A DNA stretch of 40,241 nucleotides from an uncultured Bacilli bacterium (GTDB lineage Bacteria; Bacillota_I; Bacilli_A; RF39; UBA660): the NCBI GenBank assembly GCA_944359625.1, contig CALVSW010000011.1, positions 1 to 40,241 on the forward strand. The letters run 5' to 3'. A program made the translations under genes and the position numbers. The notes below the pieces were generated by a model. That model saw nothing but the letters and a program-made list of their open reading frames with translations, did not search any database and was not told the origin of the DNA. Numbering within the stretch: position 1 is the stretch's first letter; every line of letters starts with the position of its first letter. Below are positions 7,861 to 15,372 of the stretch, one piece after another.

Positions 7861-9157
7861 GGTAAAATATATTTTAAATTACATTACGAAATTTTGGGCT
7901 GCTATCTTATTTTTCTTTCTTAGTTGTCTAGTAATTCTTTTAACGACTGTCTTTAATGAAAATTATCTTTTAAATATTTTAGAAAAAAATAATTATTATG
8001 CTGGGTTACACGATGTTATTCAAAATCAAATGTCATATCAAATAGTTCAAGCAGGCTTTGATGAAGAAGTATTAGAAAATATATTTGATGGAGATTTATT
8101 AAGAAGAAGTACTAAAAAAGTATTAGATGGATTATATAATAATAATGAAATTAATATAAGTACGACGAGTATTGAAGAACAATTAAATAAAAATATAGAA
8201 GAATATGTTTCTAAAAGAGGACTTACTATAGATGATGAAGAAGCTGTTGCTAAATTTGTTAAGGAAATGGCTAATATTTATGTAACTAATGTTGGTTATT
8301 CTAATACAATAGAAAAAGTTAGAAGTACTTTTAGTCAATTATATACAATTGTATTTATGGCTACTATCGTTAGTAGTATATTATTAGTCTTAACTTACTT
8401 GGGAACAAAGATCTTTTTTAAAGAAAGAAATATTATAACAAGTTTATTGACGGCAGGAATTTTATTAATATTTTTTAGCTTTTATATTAAAGAAAATATT
8501 GATATAAATAATATTACAATTTATACAGGATTAATAAGTAAGATAATTAGTAATTACATAAATAATATTTTATTAATTGCTGAAATAGTTGGAATAATTT
8601 ATTTAATAGTAGCATTATTGATGATGATTATATTTAATAAAATAATTAATAAGTTATTAGCTCATAAAAAAGTTTTAAATATTATTTTGTTAATTATTTG
8701 GATGGTAGTAATATTTATGTTTTCTAGTCAAAATGCTATTAAATCAACTAATACAAGTAACCAAGTTACTAAAACTTTTATAACGATAACTGCTAATATA
8801 ACGGGAAATTCTTATACTGAAGAAGAATTAAATAACTTAATTATTGATAAAACATTGATAGTTCGTAAAAGTGCTCATTTTTTAGAATACTTAATATTAG
8901 GATTTTTAGTTTTAAATGTTTTTAAAGATTATCATAAAATATCTAAAAAAACATTATTATATTCGTTATTATTTTGTGTATTATATGCTACTAGTGATGA
9001 AATACATCAACTATTTAGTTTAAATCGAACTTGTCGTATATTAGATGTATTTATAGATTCTCTAGGAGCATCTTTAGGTATCTTTATATATTCTATATTT
9101 TATAATTATTTAAATAAATATTTAAAAAAACATAAAAAAGTAAATATTATGTATTAA
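7850..9157 (+). CDS. Membrane protein with C-terminal VanZ domain
   Basis: A multi-pass protein of 435 residues. The N-terminal half has a membrane anchor (about 12-32), an acidic extracytoplasmic segment (about 45-160) and several more helices. The C-terminal part (from about residue 270) is a VanZ-like domain with RKSAHFLEYLILG, ATSDEIHQLF and RILDVFIDSLGA, the His/Glu/Asp-bearing helices of that family. VanZ is tied to low-level teicoplanin resistance through an unknown mechanism; stand-alone VanZ domains are short, so this is a fusion with a long membrane front half. I take ATG 7850 with AGGTG upstream rather than the GTG at 7841. It overlaps the sortase stop by 11 bases, completing a three-gene envelope operon. 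Confidence 0.75.
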   Translation: MKNRVKYILNYITKFWAAILFFFLSCLVILLTTVFNENYLLNILEKNNYYAGLHDVIQNQMSYQIVQAGFDEEVLENIFDGDLLRRSTKKVLDGLYNNNEINISTTSIEEQLNKNIEEYVSKRGLTIDDEEAVAKFVKEMANIYVTNVGYSNTIEKVRSTFSQLYTIVFMATIVSSILLVLTYLGTKIFFKERNIITSLLTAGILLIFFSFYIKENIDINNITIYTGLISKIISNYINNILLIAEIVGIIYLIVALLMMIIFNKIINKLLAHKKVLNIILLIIWMVVIFMFSSQNAIKSTNTSNQVTKTFITITANITGNSYTEEELNNLIIDKTLIVRKSAHFLEYLILGFLVLNVFKDYHKISKKTLLYSLLFCVLYATSDEIHQLFSLNRTCRILDVFIDSLGASLGIFIYSIFYNYLNKYLKKHKKVNIMY

Positions 9158-9220
9158 TTTGTTGAACGATTGTTTTAAAGATTACTAATTAATATTGCTA
9201 TAATATATATAGGTGATTAA

Positions 9221-9331
9221 ATGGTAATAATATTAATTATTAGTATTATCTTATTTTGCTTATGGTGTATGTTAAGAATTAGTAGTATTTGCAGTCGCGA
9301 AGAAGAAAAATTACATAAATATCCTAAATAA
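9221..9331 (+). CDS. Single-TM small membrane protein (36 aa)
   Basis: A short gene with its own signals: an extended -10 TGCTATAAT (9199-9204), ribosome site AGGTGAT, ATG at 9221 and a terminator that starts in its last codons. The peptide is one hydrophobic helix (about residues 2-17) followed by a charged tail (RISSICSREEEK). Nothing in it is recognised as a known toxin or holin. The complete set of expression signals makes it likely to be a real microprotein. Confidence 0.55.
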   Translation: MVIILIISIILFCLWCMLRISSICSREEEKLHKYPK

Positions 9332-9352
9332 GAGTTTATCTCTTATTTTTTT
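9326..9352 (+). terminator. Terminator of the small membrane protein gene
   Basis: Perfect nine-base stem AAATAAGAG (9326-9334) / CTCTTATTT (9340-9348), loop TTTAT, followed by a T run. It isolates the small gene from the ribosomal protein operon. Confidence 0.75.
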
Positions 9353-9372
9353 GATGATTTGTATTAAAATAT

Positions 9373-9401
9373 TTGACAACTCCTTGATTTCTTGATAGAA
9401 T
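9373..9401 (+). promoter_or_regulatory. Strong SigA promoter of rplU-prp-rpmA
   Basis: Consensus TTGACA (9373-9378), 17-base spacer, extended -10 TGATAGAAT (TAGAAT at 9396-9401). It stands directly in front of the L21 leader. Confidence 0.8.
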
Positions 9402-9479
9402 TAAGACGTTTTAAAGCTTTCTTTAAAACCGCACTAAAAAGGTAAAAAGTACTTTTAGTCACCTTAAAGGCGCGTCTTA
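9402..9479 (+). promoter_or_regulatory. Ribosomal protein L21 leader RNA
   Basis: A structured 5' leader between promoter and rplU. The closing stem is TAAGACG (9402-9408) with CGTCTTA (9473-9479). Inside it are a hairpin TTTTAAAG (9409-9416) / CTTTAAAA (9421-9428) and alternative pairings around ACTAAAA and TTTTAGT. Position, size and closing stem fit the L21 leader of Bacillota, thought to let L21 repress its own operon. The 5' arm begins where transcription should start, so either the start is unusually close to the -10 or the outer stem is partly truncated. Confidence 0.6.
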
Positions 9480-9496
9480 TATTAAGGAGGGAAAAT

Positions 9497-9799
9497 ATGA
9501 AAGCTATATTTGTTACTGGTGGTAAACAATACTATGTTTCTGAAGGCGATGTTATCTATGTTGAAAAATTAGACGCATCAGTTGGTAGTGATATTACTTT
9601 TGACGAAGTTTTAATGGCTGGTGAAGTTGTAGGAAATCCTACTGTAAAAAATGCTTCTGTTGTAGCTACTGTTGAAAAACAAGGAAAAGGTAAGAAAATT
9701 ACTGTATTTAAATATAAACCTAAGAAAAAATATCGTAAAAAACAAGGTCATAGACAACCATATACTAAACTAGTTATTAAGTCAATTAATGTAAAATAA
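9497..9799 (+). CDS. rplU: 50S ribosomal protein L21
   Basis: Large-subunit ribosomal protein of 100 residues, the standard bacterial length. The N-terminus [18 protein letters not shown] and the basic stretch [14 protein letters not shown] are diagnostic of L21, which binds 23S rRNA next to L20. It is preceded by AAGGAGGG and the L21 leader, and followed after one base by prp. The order rplU-prp-rpmA is the conserved Bacillota arrangement. Confidence 0.97.
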   Translation: MKAIFVTGGKQYYVSEGDVIYVEKLDASVGSDITFDEVLMAGEVVGNPTVKNASVVATVEKQGKGKKITVFKYKPKKKYRKKQGHRQPYTKLVIKSINVK

Positions 9800-9800
9800 T

Positions 9801-10112
9801 ATGATAAACATAAAAGTGCAGTATAAAAATGATAAAATATCTAAAGTTACTATAAAAGGTCATGCTAATTATGAAACCTTTGGTAAAGATATTGTGTGTG
9901 CTGCGGTAAGTAGTATTGCAACAACATCTATAAATGCAATTTTAACTTTAGATAGCGATGCTTGTAAATACGAAGTTAATGATGGAAAACTAGATATTTC
10001 TATCAATGAAAATAGTGATATGGCTTTAAAACTTATAAATAATATGTTAAATATGTTAAAAGAGTTACAAGACCAATATCCTAAGAATATTGAGATAGGA
10101 GGATTAAAATGA
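9801..10112 (+). CDS. prp: Ribosomal-processing cysteine protease Prp
   Basis: A small cysteine protease (YsxB family, 103 residues) that removes the N-terminal extension of ribosomal protein L27 in Bacillota. The catalytic pair is visible as His21 in IKGHANY and Cys33 in DIVCAAVS, the conserved GHA and CAAVS signatures. It sits between rplU and rpmA and overlaps rpmA by four bases (ATGA), so enzyme and substrate are made together. The L27 encoded next carries a matching cleavage site. Confidence 0.93.
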   Translation: MINIKVQYKNDKISKVTIKGHANYETFGKDIVCAAVSSIATTSINAILTLDSDACKYEVNDGKLDISINENSDMALKLINNMLNMLKELQDQYPKNIEIGGLK

Positions 10113-10396
10113 ATTTTTTGAAATTAAATATCCAATTATTTGCTCATGTTAAAGCTCAAGGTTCTACTCAAAATGGTCGTGATTCAGTTGGCCGTAGATT
10201 AGGTGCTAAAGCTGCTGATGGTCAAGTTGTTAATGCTGGTAGCATTATATATCGTCAAAGAGGAACTAAAATTTATCCAGGGGTAAATGTTGGAATGGGA
10301 AAAGACCATACATTATTTGCTTTAATAACTGGAAAAGTAAAATTTGAACGTTATGGCAAAGATAAGAAAAAAGTAAGTGTATACGAAGTTAAGTAG
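10109..10396 (+). CDS. rpmA: 50S ribosomal protein L27 with cleavable N-terminus
   Basis: L27, 95 residues, reaches towards the peptidyl transferase centre. The front extension [12 protein letters not shown] fits the Prp-cleaved type: cutting between Phe11 and Ala12 leaves AHVKAQGST as the mature N-terminus. The canonical cleavage motif is LQFF-A; here it reads IQLF-A. The mature start also departs from the usual AxKKG, having AHVKAQ. The core [16 protein letters not shown] and [10 protein letters not shown] is typical. The ribosome site is GGAGG, inside the end of prp. A terminator overlaps the stop codon. Confidence 0.96.
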   Translation: MNFLKLNIQLFAHVKAQGSTQNGRDSVGRRLGAKAADGQVVNAGSIIYRQRGTKIYPGVNVGMGKDHTLFALITGKVKFERYGKDKKKVSVYEVK

Positions 10397-10410
10397 TATA
10401 CATTTTTTTA
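10377..10410 (+). terminator. Terminator of rplU-prp-rpmA
   Basis: GTGTATAC (10377-10384) pairs with GTATACAT (10396-10403), followed by seven T. The stem begins inside the last rpmA codons. Confidence 0.65.
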
Positions 10411-10438
10411 TATATTAACAAGTTAAATAAAAAATTAA

Positions 10439-10467
10439 TTGACTAAGCTAAGTTTGCAAGGTAAAAT
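10439..10467 (+). promoter_or_regulatory. SigA promoter in front of a gene-free transcript
   Basis: TTGACT (10439-10444), 17-base spacer, TAAAAT (10462-10467). Transcription would start near 10474. No gene of normal size follows before the terminator at 10773-10806. Confidence 0.65.
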
Positions 10468-10473
10468 TATTAA

Positions 10474-10806
10474 TAGGTGCTTATTTAGCACTTAGGGGTA
10501 GTCTACACGAACTCGCAATTCCATATGTTATTGATTTTTATTTTTTATAAAACTACTAAGGTTAGTAAGAGACTAATGTACCAAGATTAGATGATTAAGG
10601 TTGTCTATTAGAGGAAGTAGAAGTATTATACAATATACTTACATTAAAGGCAAAATGGAAACAAGATTATTCCTTGGTATTCTACCAAAATAAAAAATAC
10701 AGATGTCAAGAACTACTTAAATGTATTTTAAGACTATAAACTGTATTAATAAACAAGATTTTCTTGTTACAGGCTGTTAATAAAATTTGTTAGCAGTCTT
10801 TTTGTT
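10474..10806 (+). ncRNA. Candidate structured non-coding RNA, about 330 nt
   Basis: The stretch from 10397 to 11015 holds no gene of normal size. From a near-consensus promoter, the predicted RNA opens with hairpin TAGGTGCT / AGCACTTA (about 10474-10494). It also has a hairpin AAGTAT / ATACTT (about 10621-10640), a seven-base long-range pair TACCAAG (10579-10585) with CTTGGTA (10673-10679), a possible closing pair TAGTCT (10499-10504) with AGACTA (10731-10736), a hairpin AACAAGA / TCTTGTT (10752-10768) and then a terminator. It lacks the hallmark sequences of RNase P, tmRNA, SRP RNA and T-box elements. 6S RNA or a lineage-specific RNA remains possible. It contains one 12-codon frame (10655-10693) with AAAGG in front of its ATG. 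Confidence 0.5.
10773..10806 (+). terminator. Terminator of the candidate ncRNA
   Basis: GGCTGTTAA pairs with TTAGCAGTC (two G-U pairs) and is followed by TTTTT. The next 200 bases to 11015 are extremely AT-rich, and apart from the promoter at 10992 I see nothing in them. Confidence 0.65.
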
Positions 10807-10991
10807 GCTTATTTAAGTTAAAATTTTTAAATAATGTAAAATATGTCATTAAAAGTAAAAAACATTTGCTATTATCCTATAAATATGCATTATATGGAAT
10901 TTATATGTTTATTATTTTTTTTAATAATTAAATTTATTTTTTTTAAAACGAAATATTTAAAAAAAATACTTAAAAATTTGTTATTTTTTGT

Positions 10992-10997
10992 TATAAT
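10992..10997 (+). promoter_or_regulatory. Extended -10 promoter of the prepilin-like gene
   Basis: TGTTATAAT with TATAAT at 10992-10997 and no clear -35. A start near 11004 leaves a very short leader, which favours translation from ATG 11016 over ATG 11007. Confidence 0.5.
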
Positions 10998-11015
10998 ATC
11001 ATTAGGATGGTAGAT

Positions 11016-12944
11016 ATGAAAAATAGAGCATTTACGATTGTAGAATTACTTGGTGTAATCGTTATTTTAGCAATTTTAGTATTACTTGCAGTTCCTACTT
11101 ATAATAAAGTTTTAGAAACTGTTAGACAAAGTCAATATGATACTAAAATAGAAAATATTAAAAGTAAAGCATATACTTATGCAACCGAAAATAATATCGA
11201 TAGTGATATTATTTCGGTTAATAAATTAATTGAAATGGGTTATTTACTAGAAGAAAAACCAGATAATGCTGATTATGAAAAGATAGAAAACCCTTTAGGA
11301 GGGTATTTAGATTTATATTGTGTAAATATAATACGTAATGGTTTAGAATATGATATTACAATTGATACTGATAGTAGTAAATGTAGTGTTGAAGATGAAA
11401 ATATAAGTCAAAATATAAATATTTTAGCTTATGAGATAGAGGATAATAAAATAGGAGCATCAATATTTAGAAATGAAGATGAATTTAATTGGACAGGAAA
11501 AGATGTCATTTTATTTGCCGATTTAAGTTTAGTACCAGAGGAAGATATGCCAGAAGAAATAGTAGCAACGTGGTCATCAAGTACTGATAATGAAGAAAAA
11601 ACAAGTCCAATATTAACCGATTTAACAACCTTAACAAATGTTAATGAAGCAAATTATAGTAATATATATATAGTAAAAACTGATAATTTACTTAACAATG
11701 AATATTCCTTTACAATTAATTTAAAAAGTGGTCCGGCATTAAAAAAGGCACGTATTAAAATAGACAAAGAAAAACCATTCGTTCAAACATCTGTATCTGC
11801 AACATGGTCAGATGGTAATAAAGATGCTACATTAGTAGGTAGTGATGGATTAGGATCAGGAATAAAAGGCTTTTTTGTTACTAGCAATCCAAATTACACA
11901 CCTTCAGCAAGTGATTTTAATGTTCCAGTTGATTTAAATGTTGGAGAAGATATGGCCAAAGTAAGAGTAGATGTAGGTGGATATTATACCTATGTAATGG
12001 ATAATGTAGGAAATATATCCCAAGTATCAAATTTTGAAATATCTAATATCGATAAAACAGGACCAACATGTTTATATCCAGTAGATAATGATACATGGCG
12101 ACTTAGTTTTTCATATACATATGGATGTAGTAGTGATTCAGGAACAGGATGTAAATGTACGAGTAAAAATGGAGAAGTAGAATGTAATGATAATACAACA
12201 AGTTATAAAGTAGATATAACAAGTACAAAAGTATATGATGTCGTAGATTGGTATGTATATGATAATTTAGGAAATTCAACCCATTGTACTAAAACAGTAA
12301 ATACATTGGTAGATACAACTCCACCATATTGTCCTTCATATCAAAAATATAACGTAAAAACAAGTACAAGTGGTTTAAAAGTAACATTCCAGACTAAAGA
12401 TGATCATAGTGGAATATCACCATCTTCATTTACAAAGACAAATTTAAGAGATGGACTCCATACATTTAAAATATATGATAATTTAGGAAATGAAGGAACA
12501 TGTTCCGTACGAGTATATGCTCAACCTCAAGTAAGATCAAGATATTGTAATACTGGTGAAAGATGTGAAGCAGCTGGCTGTGAAGAAGTAAAAATGTGCC
12601 CAACTCATAGTGATGAAACTTTAACGTCTTGCGATTCAGGTGGCGGTAATCAAATGTGCACTAGCTGTTCCGATCCACAAAATCAAACAGGATGTACTGA
12701 ATATCCTTGCAATGATGGATTTTCTGGTTCTGATTGTGAAAGTGCAAATTCCGGTTCTTCGAACCCTAGTCATAGCTATGAAGATGGAGAAGAAGAGTGT
12801 GGCTGTGACTTATATTACGAATGTGCAAGTAAATGTGGATGTGCATCATGGGGAAGTTGGTCGGGATGGCGTGATGGTAGTAGAGGATGCTCGGCATCAG
12901 GTTGTGATGATTGTGAAAATGATCATCGGACGGTTTACTATTAA
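11016..12944 (+). CDS. Large prepilin-type surface protein, Cys-rich
   Basis: A 642-residue exported protein with a type IV prepilin N-terminus: MKNRA, then FTIVELLGVIVILAILVLLA, with the conserved Glu at position 5 after the cleavage point. The residue before cleavage is Ala rather than Gly. A pilin-like helical stretch (to about 60) is followed by beta-rich, Ig-like segments (about 130-490, e.g. VDNVGNISQVSNFEI and YDNLGNSTHC) and a C-terminal region (about 505-642) dense in Cys, Gly and Trp that ends GCDDCENDHRTVYY. The length far exceeds ordinary pilins. No pilus assembly gene or prepilin peptidase is in the window, so these must act from elsewhere. ATG 11016 is chosen because AGGATGG precedes it. 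Confidence 0.75.
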   Translation: MKNRAFTIVELLGVIVILAILVLLAVPTYNKVLETVRQSQYDTKIENIKSKAYTYATENNIDSDIISVNKLIEMGYLLEEKPDNADYEKIENPLGGYLDLYCVNIIRNGLEYDITIDTDSSKCSVEDENISQNINILAYEIEDNKIGASIFRNEDEFNWTGKDVILFADLSLVPEEDMPEEIVATWSSSTDNEEKTSPILTDLTTLTNVNEANYSNIYIVKTDNLLNNEYSFTINLKSGPALKKARIKIDKEKPFVQTSVSATWSDGNKDATLVGSDGLGSGIKGFFVTSNPNYTPSASDFNVPVDLNVGEDMAKVRVDVGGYYTYVMDNVGNISQVSNFEISNIDKTGPTCLYPVDNDTWRLSFSYTYGCSSDSGTGCKCTSKNGEVECNDNTTSYKVDITSTKVYDVVDWYVYDNLGNSTHCTKTVNTLVDTTPPYCPSYQKYNVKTSTSGLKVTFQTKDDHSGISPSSFTKTNLRDGLHTFKIYDNLGNEGTCSVRVYAQPQVRSRYCNTGERCEAAGCEEVKMCPTHSDETLTSCDSGGGNQMCTSCSDPQNQTGCTEYPCNDGFSGSDCESANSGSSNPSHSYEDGEEECGCDLYYECASKCGCASWGSWSGWRDGSRGCSASGCDDCENDHRTVYY

Positions 12945-12956
12945 CTTTTATTATGT

Positions 12957-12985
12957 AAGAGCGATTTATAGTCACTCTTTTTTTA
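12957..12985 (+). terminator. Terminator of the prepilin-like gene
   Basis: AAGAG-C-GA pairs with TC-A-CTCTT around a C/A mismatch, followed by a T run. Weak stem, but correctly placed shortly after the stop. Confidence 0.45.
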
Positions 12986-13053
12986 AAACTTTGTAGAATA
13001 ACAAAAAAATATTGTATTTTATAAAAATATAAACAAAATTTTTTGATTTGTGT

Positions 13054-13059
13054 TATAAT
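13054..13059 (+). promoter_or_regulatory. Extended -10 promoter for the transglutaminase-like gene
   Basis: TGTTATAAT (TATAAT at 13054-13059) about 20 bases before the ATG at 13080; no convincing -35. Confidence 0.45.
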
Positions 13060-13079
13060 ACCTGTTCGCTGGTGGTTTT

Positions 13080-14048
13080 ATGGAAGAAGTATTTTTAAAA
13101 CTTACTGAAAAAGAAAAACAATCTTACTTTTTTAAATATATTATTAATGAGACTGATAAATATAAAATAAGTGAATTCATAAAATTTTTATCTCATCAAG
13201 GGATTAAATATTTCTTATTAGGATTATTCGCACTTCATTTAAAAAATAATATTAATTATATTAATGAAGAAAGATATAAATACTATTATACATTTAATGT
13301 TTATAATTCTATACTAAATAAGTTTAAAAAATTAACTGTAGAACTTAAGCTAGATAATTCATTAAAAATAGCAGATTTATATACATATCTATTATGGAAT
13401 GGTTATTTTTCTATAACAAGAGAAAATAATTTTGTTCCTGATAATCGAGCTAACATAAAAGGGTTATATTCATACGATTTAGTAAGTGGTGTAGGTTTAT
13501 GTCTAAATCATAGTGACTTATTGAAGGATTTAATAAATGCATGTGGTTTTAAAGCGTGTAATCTAGTATCAGAAATACATAAACTTGAGAGAAGGTATAC
13601 GCCAGATATAAAAAGAGATATTACTAATCAACCTCCTGAACCTAACTTTTTAATAACTAAGTATCGTGGTAATCATCTTTTTACTTTAATAAAAGATAAT
13701 AATGAATTTTATATTTATGATTCTACTAATTTAGCATTTTATAAAATTATTAACCAAAATAGATGCAGCATTATAAATGGGAATGGTGAATATACAACAT
13801 TTCCAATCGAAAGCTATTTATTTAATCTTAATGAACAATCTAAAGAAATATTAAATGAGTTTATTACAGAAAGAAATTTTACCCAGCCTTATACTTTTCT
13901 AGATTTTAAAAAAAATTTTGAAGAAATACTTGAAACTATTAATAATAATCATAAACTTATTGAAGATTATTATAAAGATATATATGATAATTTATTTTCA
14001 ATTAATGATGTTATTGAAGGTGTAAAAAAAGCAAAAATACTAAAATAA
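13080..14048 (+). CDS. Transglutaminase-fold protein, cytoplasmic
   Basis: A 322-residue protein without signal peptide or membrane helix. The middle shows the papain-like transglutaminase-core pattern: Cys141 in GVGLCLNHSDLLKDL, His199 in RGNHLFTLI and Asp214 in FYIYDSTN, in the order and spacing of that superfamily. The first 100 residues and the last 80 are helical and unrecognised. Members act as peptidases, cross-linkers or amidases; the substrate here is unknown. GGTGG precedes the start. The gene stands alone between its own promoter and that of the pheST T-box. The family assignment rests on the triad and its surroundings only. Confidence 0.6.
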   Translation: MEEVFLKLTEKEKQSYFFKYIINETDKYKISEFIKFLSHQGIKYFLLGLFALHLKNNINYINEERYKYYYTFNVYNSILNKFKKLTVELKLDNSLKIADLYTYLLWNGYFSITRENNFVPDNRANIKGLYSYDLVSGVGLCLNHSDLLKDLINACGFKACNLVSEIHKLERRYTPDIKRDITNQPPEPNFLITKYRGNHLFTLIKDNNEFYIYDSTNLAFYKIINQNRCSIINGNGEYTTFPIESYLFNLNEQSKEILNEFITERNFTQPYTFLDFKKNFEEILETINNNHKLIEDYYKDIYDNLFSINDVIEGVKKAKILK

Positions 14049-14051
14049 TAT

Positions 14052-14081
14052 TGCAGTTCATAAAAAAATTGTGTTATACTA
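14052..14081 (+). promoter_or_regulatory. Promoter of the pheST operon
   Basis: TTGCAG (14052-14057), 18-base spacer, extended -10 TGTTATACT (TATACT at 14076-14081). Transcription starts near 14088, at the beginning of the T-box leader. Confidence 0.65.
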
Positions 14082-14087
14082 AGAACG

Positions 14088-14292
14088 AATTTAAAGGTTT
14101 TGATTAAGAAGTAGTAATAACTAATATTTATTTTAAAGAGAAATAACTATATTGGTGTGAGGTTATAAAATAAATGGTTATGAATTCACCTTATGAACTG
14201 GTTTATCCCGAGTGATTATCGTTAACTAATTTTAGAGAAAAAAATAAGGTGGTACCACGTTAAAACACGTCCTTTGTAAGGATGTGTTTTTT
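14088..14292 (+). promoter_or_regulatory. T-box riboswitch, tRNA-Phe specific
   Basis: Leader that senses uncharged tRNA-Phe and allows read-through into pheST. Visible parts in order: AGTAGTAA near the base of stem I, AAGAGA and GGTGTGA distal elements, the specifier region GAA-TTC-ACC with specifier codon TTC (Phe) at 14185-14187, and the T-box AAGGTGGTACCACG (14246-14259), whose GGTACCAC can pair with the tRNA acceptor end region. The T-box arm competes with the terminator at 14264-14293. The TTC specifier agrees with the downstream phenylalanyl-tRNA synthetase genes. Confidence 0.92.
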
Positions 14293-14293
14293 T
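14264..14293 (+). terminator. T-box controlled terminator
   Basis: AACACGTCCTT (14264-14274) pairs with AAGGATGTGTT (14278-14288) with loop TGT and a T run. It is the off-state structure of the phe T-box. Confidence 0.9.
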
Positions 14294-14319
14294 AATCAAA
14301 ATAATAAGGAGGAAAAGTA

Positions 14320-15372
14320 ATGGAAGAAAAATTAAATGATTTAAGAAAAATTATTATTAATAAAGTAAATGAAGTCAATAATTTAAATGATTTAAATAAT
14401 TTAAAAGTAGAGTATTTAAGTAAAAAAAGTGAGATAGGAATACTTTCTAATTCATTAAAAGAAATGAGTATCGAAGATAAAAAAGTTTATGGGAAATTAA
14501 TTAATGATTTTAAAAATGAAATTACTAATTTAATTGATAATAAAAAAGTTGAGTTAGAAGAAATAGAACTAAATAAAAAACTAGAAAATGAAAAAATAGA
14601 TATTAATTTACCAGCTACAAAAATTCCTATTGGATCACCTAATATTTTAGAATGTATAGTAGAAGAAGTAGAAAGTATTTTTATGTCTATGGGATATGAT
14701 GTTGTAGATGGACCAGAAGTAGAAGAAGATAAGTATAATTTTGAATTATTAAATATTCCTAAAGGCCATCCAGCAAGAGATGCTCAAGACACCTTTTATA
14801 TTGAAGATGAAAATATACTACTTCGTAGTCAAACATCACCTGTTCAAGCAAGAACGATGTTAGCTAAAAAAGGAACTGAACCAATTAGAATGATTTGTCC
14901 TGGGAAAACTTATCGAAGAGATGATGATGATGCTACGCATTCTCATCAATTTATGCAAATTGAAGGTTTATTAGTTGATAAAGATGTTAGTTTATCCGAT
15001 TTAAAAGGAACTTTTGATGTTTTAGCTAAAAAATTATTTGGAAAAGATATTCAAACTCGTTTTAGACCAAGTTATTATCAGTTTACGGAACCTTCAGTTG
15101 AAATGGATATTAGTTGTTTTAATTGTCATGGTAAAGGATGCAATATATGCAAAAACAGTGGTTGGATAACAGTATCTGGGGCAGGCATGGTTCATCCTAA
15201 TGTTTTAAAAAATTGCAGTTATAATCCGGAAGAGTGGACTGGCTTTGCCTTTGGTTTTGGAGCAGAACGTTTAGCAATGTTAAAATATGGTATTAATGAT
15301 ATTAGAGTATTTTATAATACTGATTTAAGAGAAGTTAAGAATTTTGATAGAGAGGTAGTTGAAAATGATTAG
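14320..15372 (+). CDS. pheS: Phenylalanine-tRNA ligase alpha subunit
   Basis: Catalytic subunit of the heterotetrameric class II phenylalanyl-tRNA synthetase. The 350 residues are close to the B. subtilis length. An N-terminal coiled-coil (about 1-90) is followed by the class II core with ICPGKTYRRDDDDATHSHQF (motif 2), RPSYYQFTEPSVEMD and FGFGAERLAMLKYGI (motif 3). A four-Cys cluster CFNCHGKGCNICK lies where Gram-positive PheS proteins carry it. The following segment reads GWITVSGAGMVHP; as I recall, most relatives have Glu where Thr stands here, so that position deserves an alignment. GGAGG precedes the start. It overlaps pheT by 8 bases. Confidence 0.97.
   Translation: MEEKLNDLRKIIINKVNEVNNLNDLNNLKVEYLSKKSEIGILSNSLKEMSIEDKKVYGKLINDFKNEITNLIDNKKVELEEIELNKKLENEKIDINLPATKIPIGSPNILECIVEEVESIFMSMGYDVVDGPEVEEDKYNFELLNIPKGHPARDAQDTFYIEDENILLRSQTSPVQARTMLAKKGTEPIRMICPGKTYRRDDDDATHSHQFMQIEGLLVDKDVSLSDLKGTFDVLAKKLFGKDIQTRFRPSYYQFTEPSVEMDISCFNCHGKGCNICKNSGWITVSGAGMVHPNVLKNCSYNPEEWTGFAFGFGAERLAMLKYGINDIRVFYNTDLREVKNFDREVVEND

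Noticed and set aside
10474..10806. RNase P RNA, tmRNA or SRP RNA in the gene-free stretch
   Set aside because: The conserved GAGGAAAGTCC, T-loop/tag-frame and GGAAGGAAGCAGCC-type sequences are absent; a weak GAGGAAGTAG is not enough.
12640..12996. Overlapping plus-strand frame inside the prepilin-like gene
   Set aside because: It lies in another frame of a clear Cys-rich coding region, has no ribosome site of its own and shows no domain.
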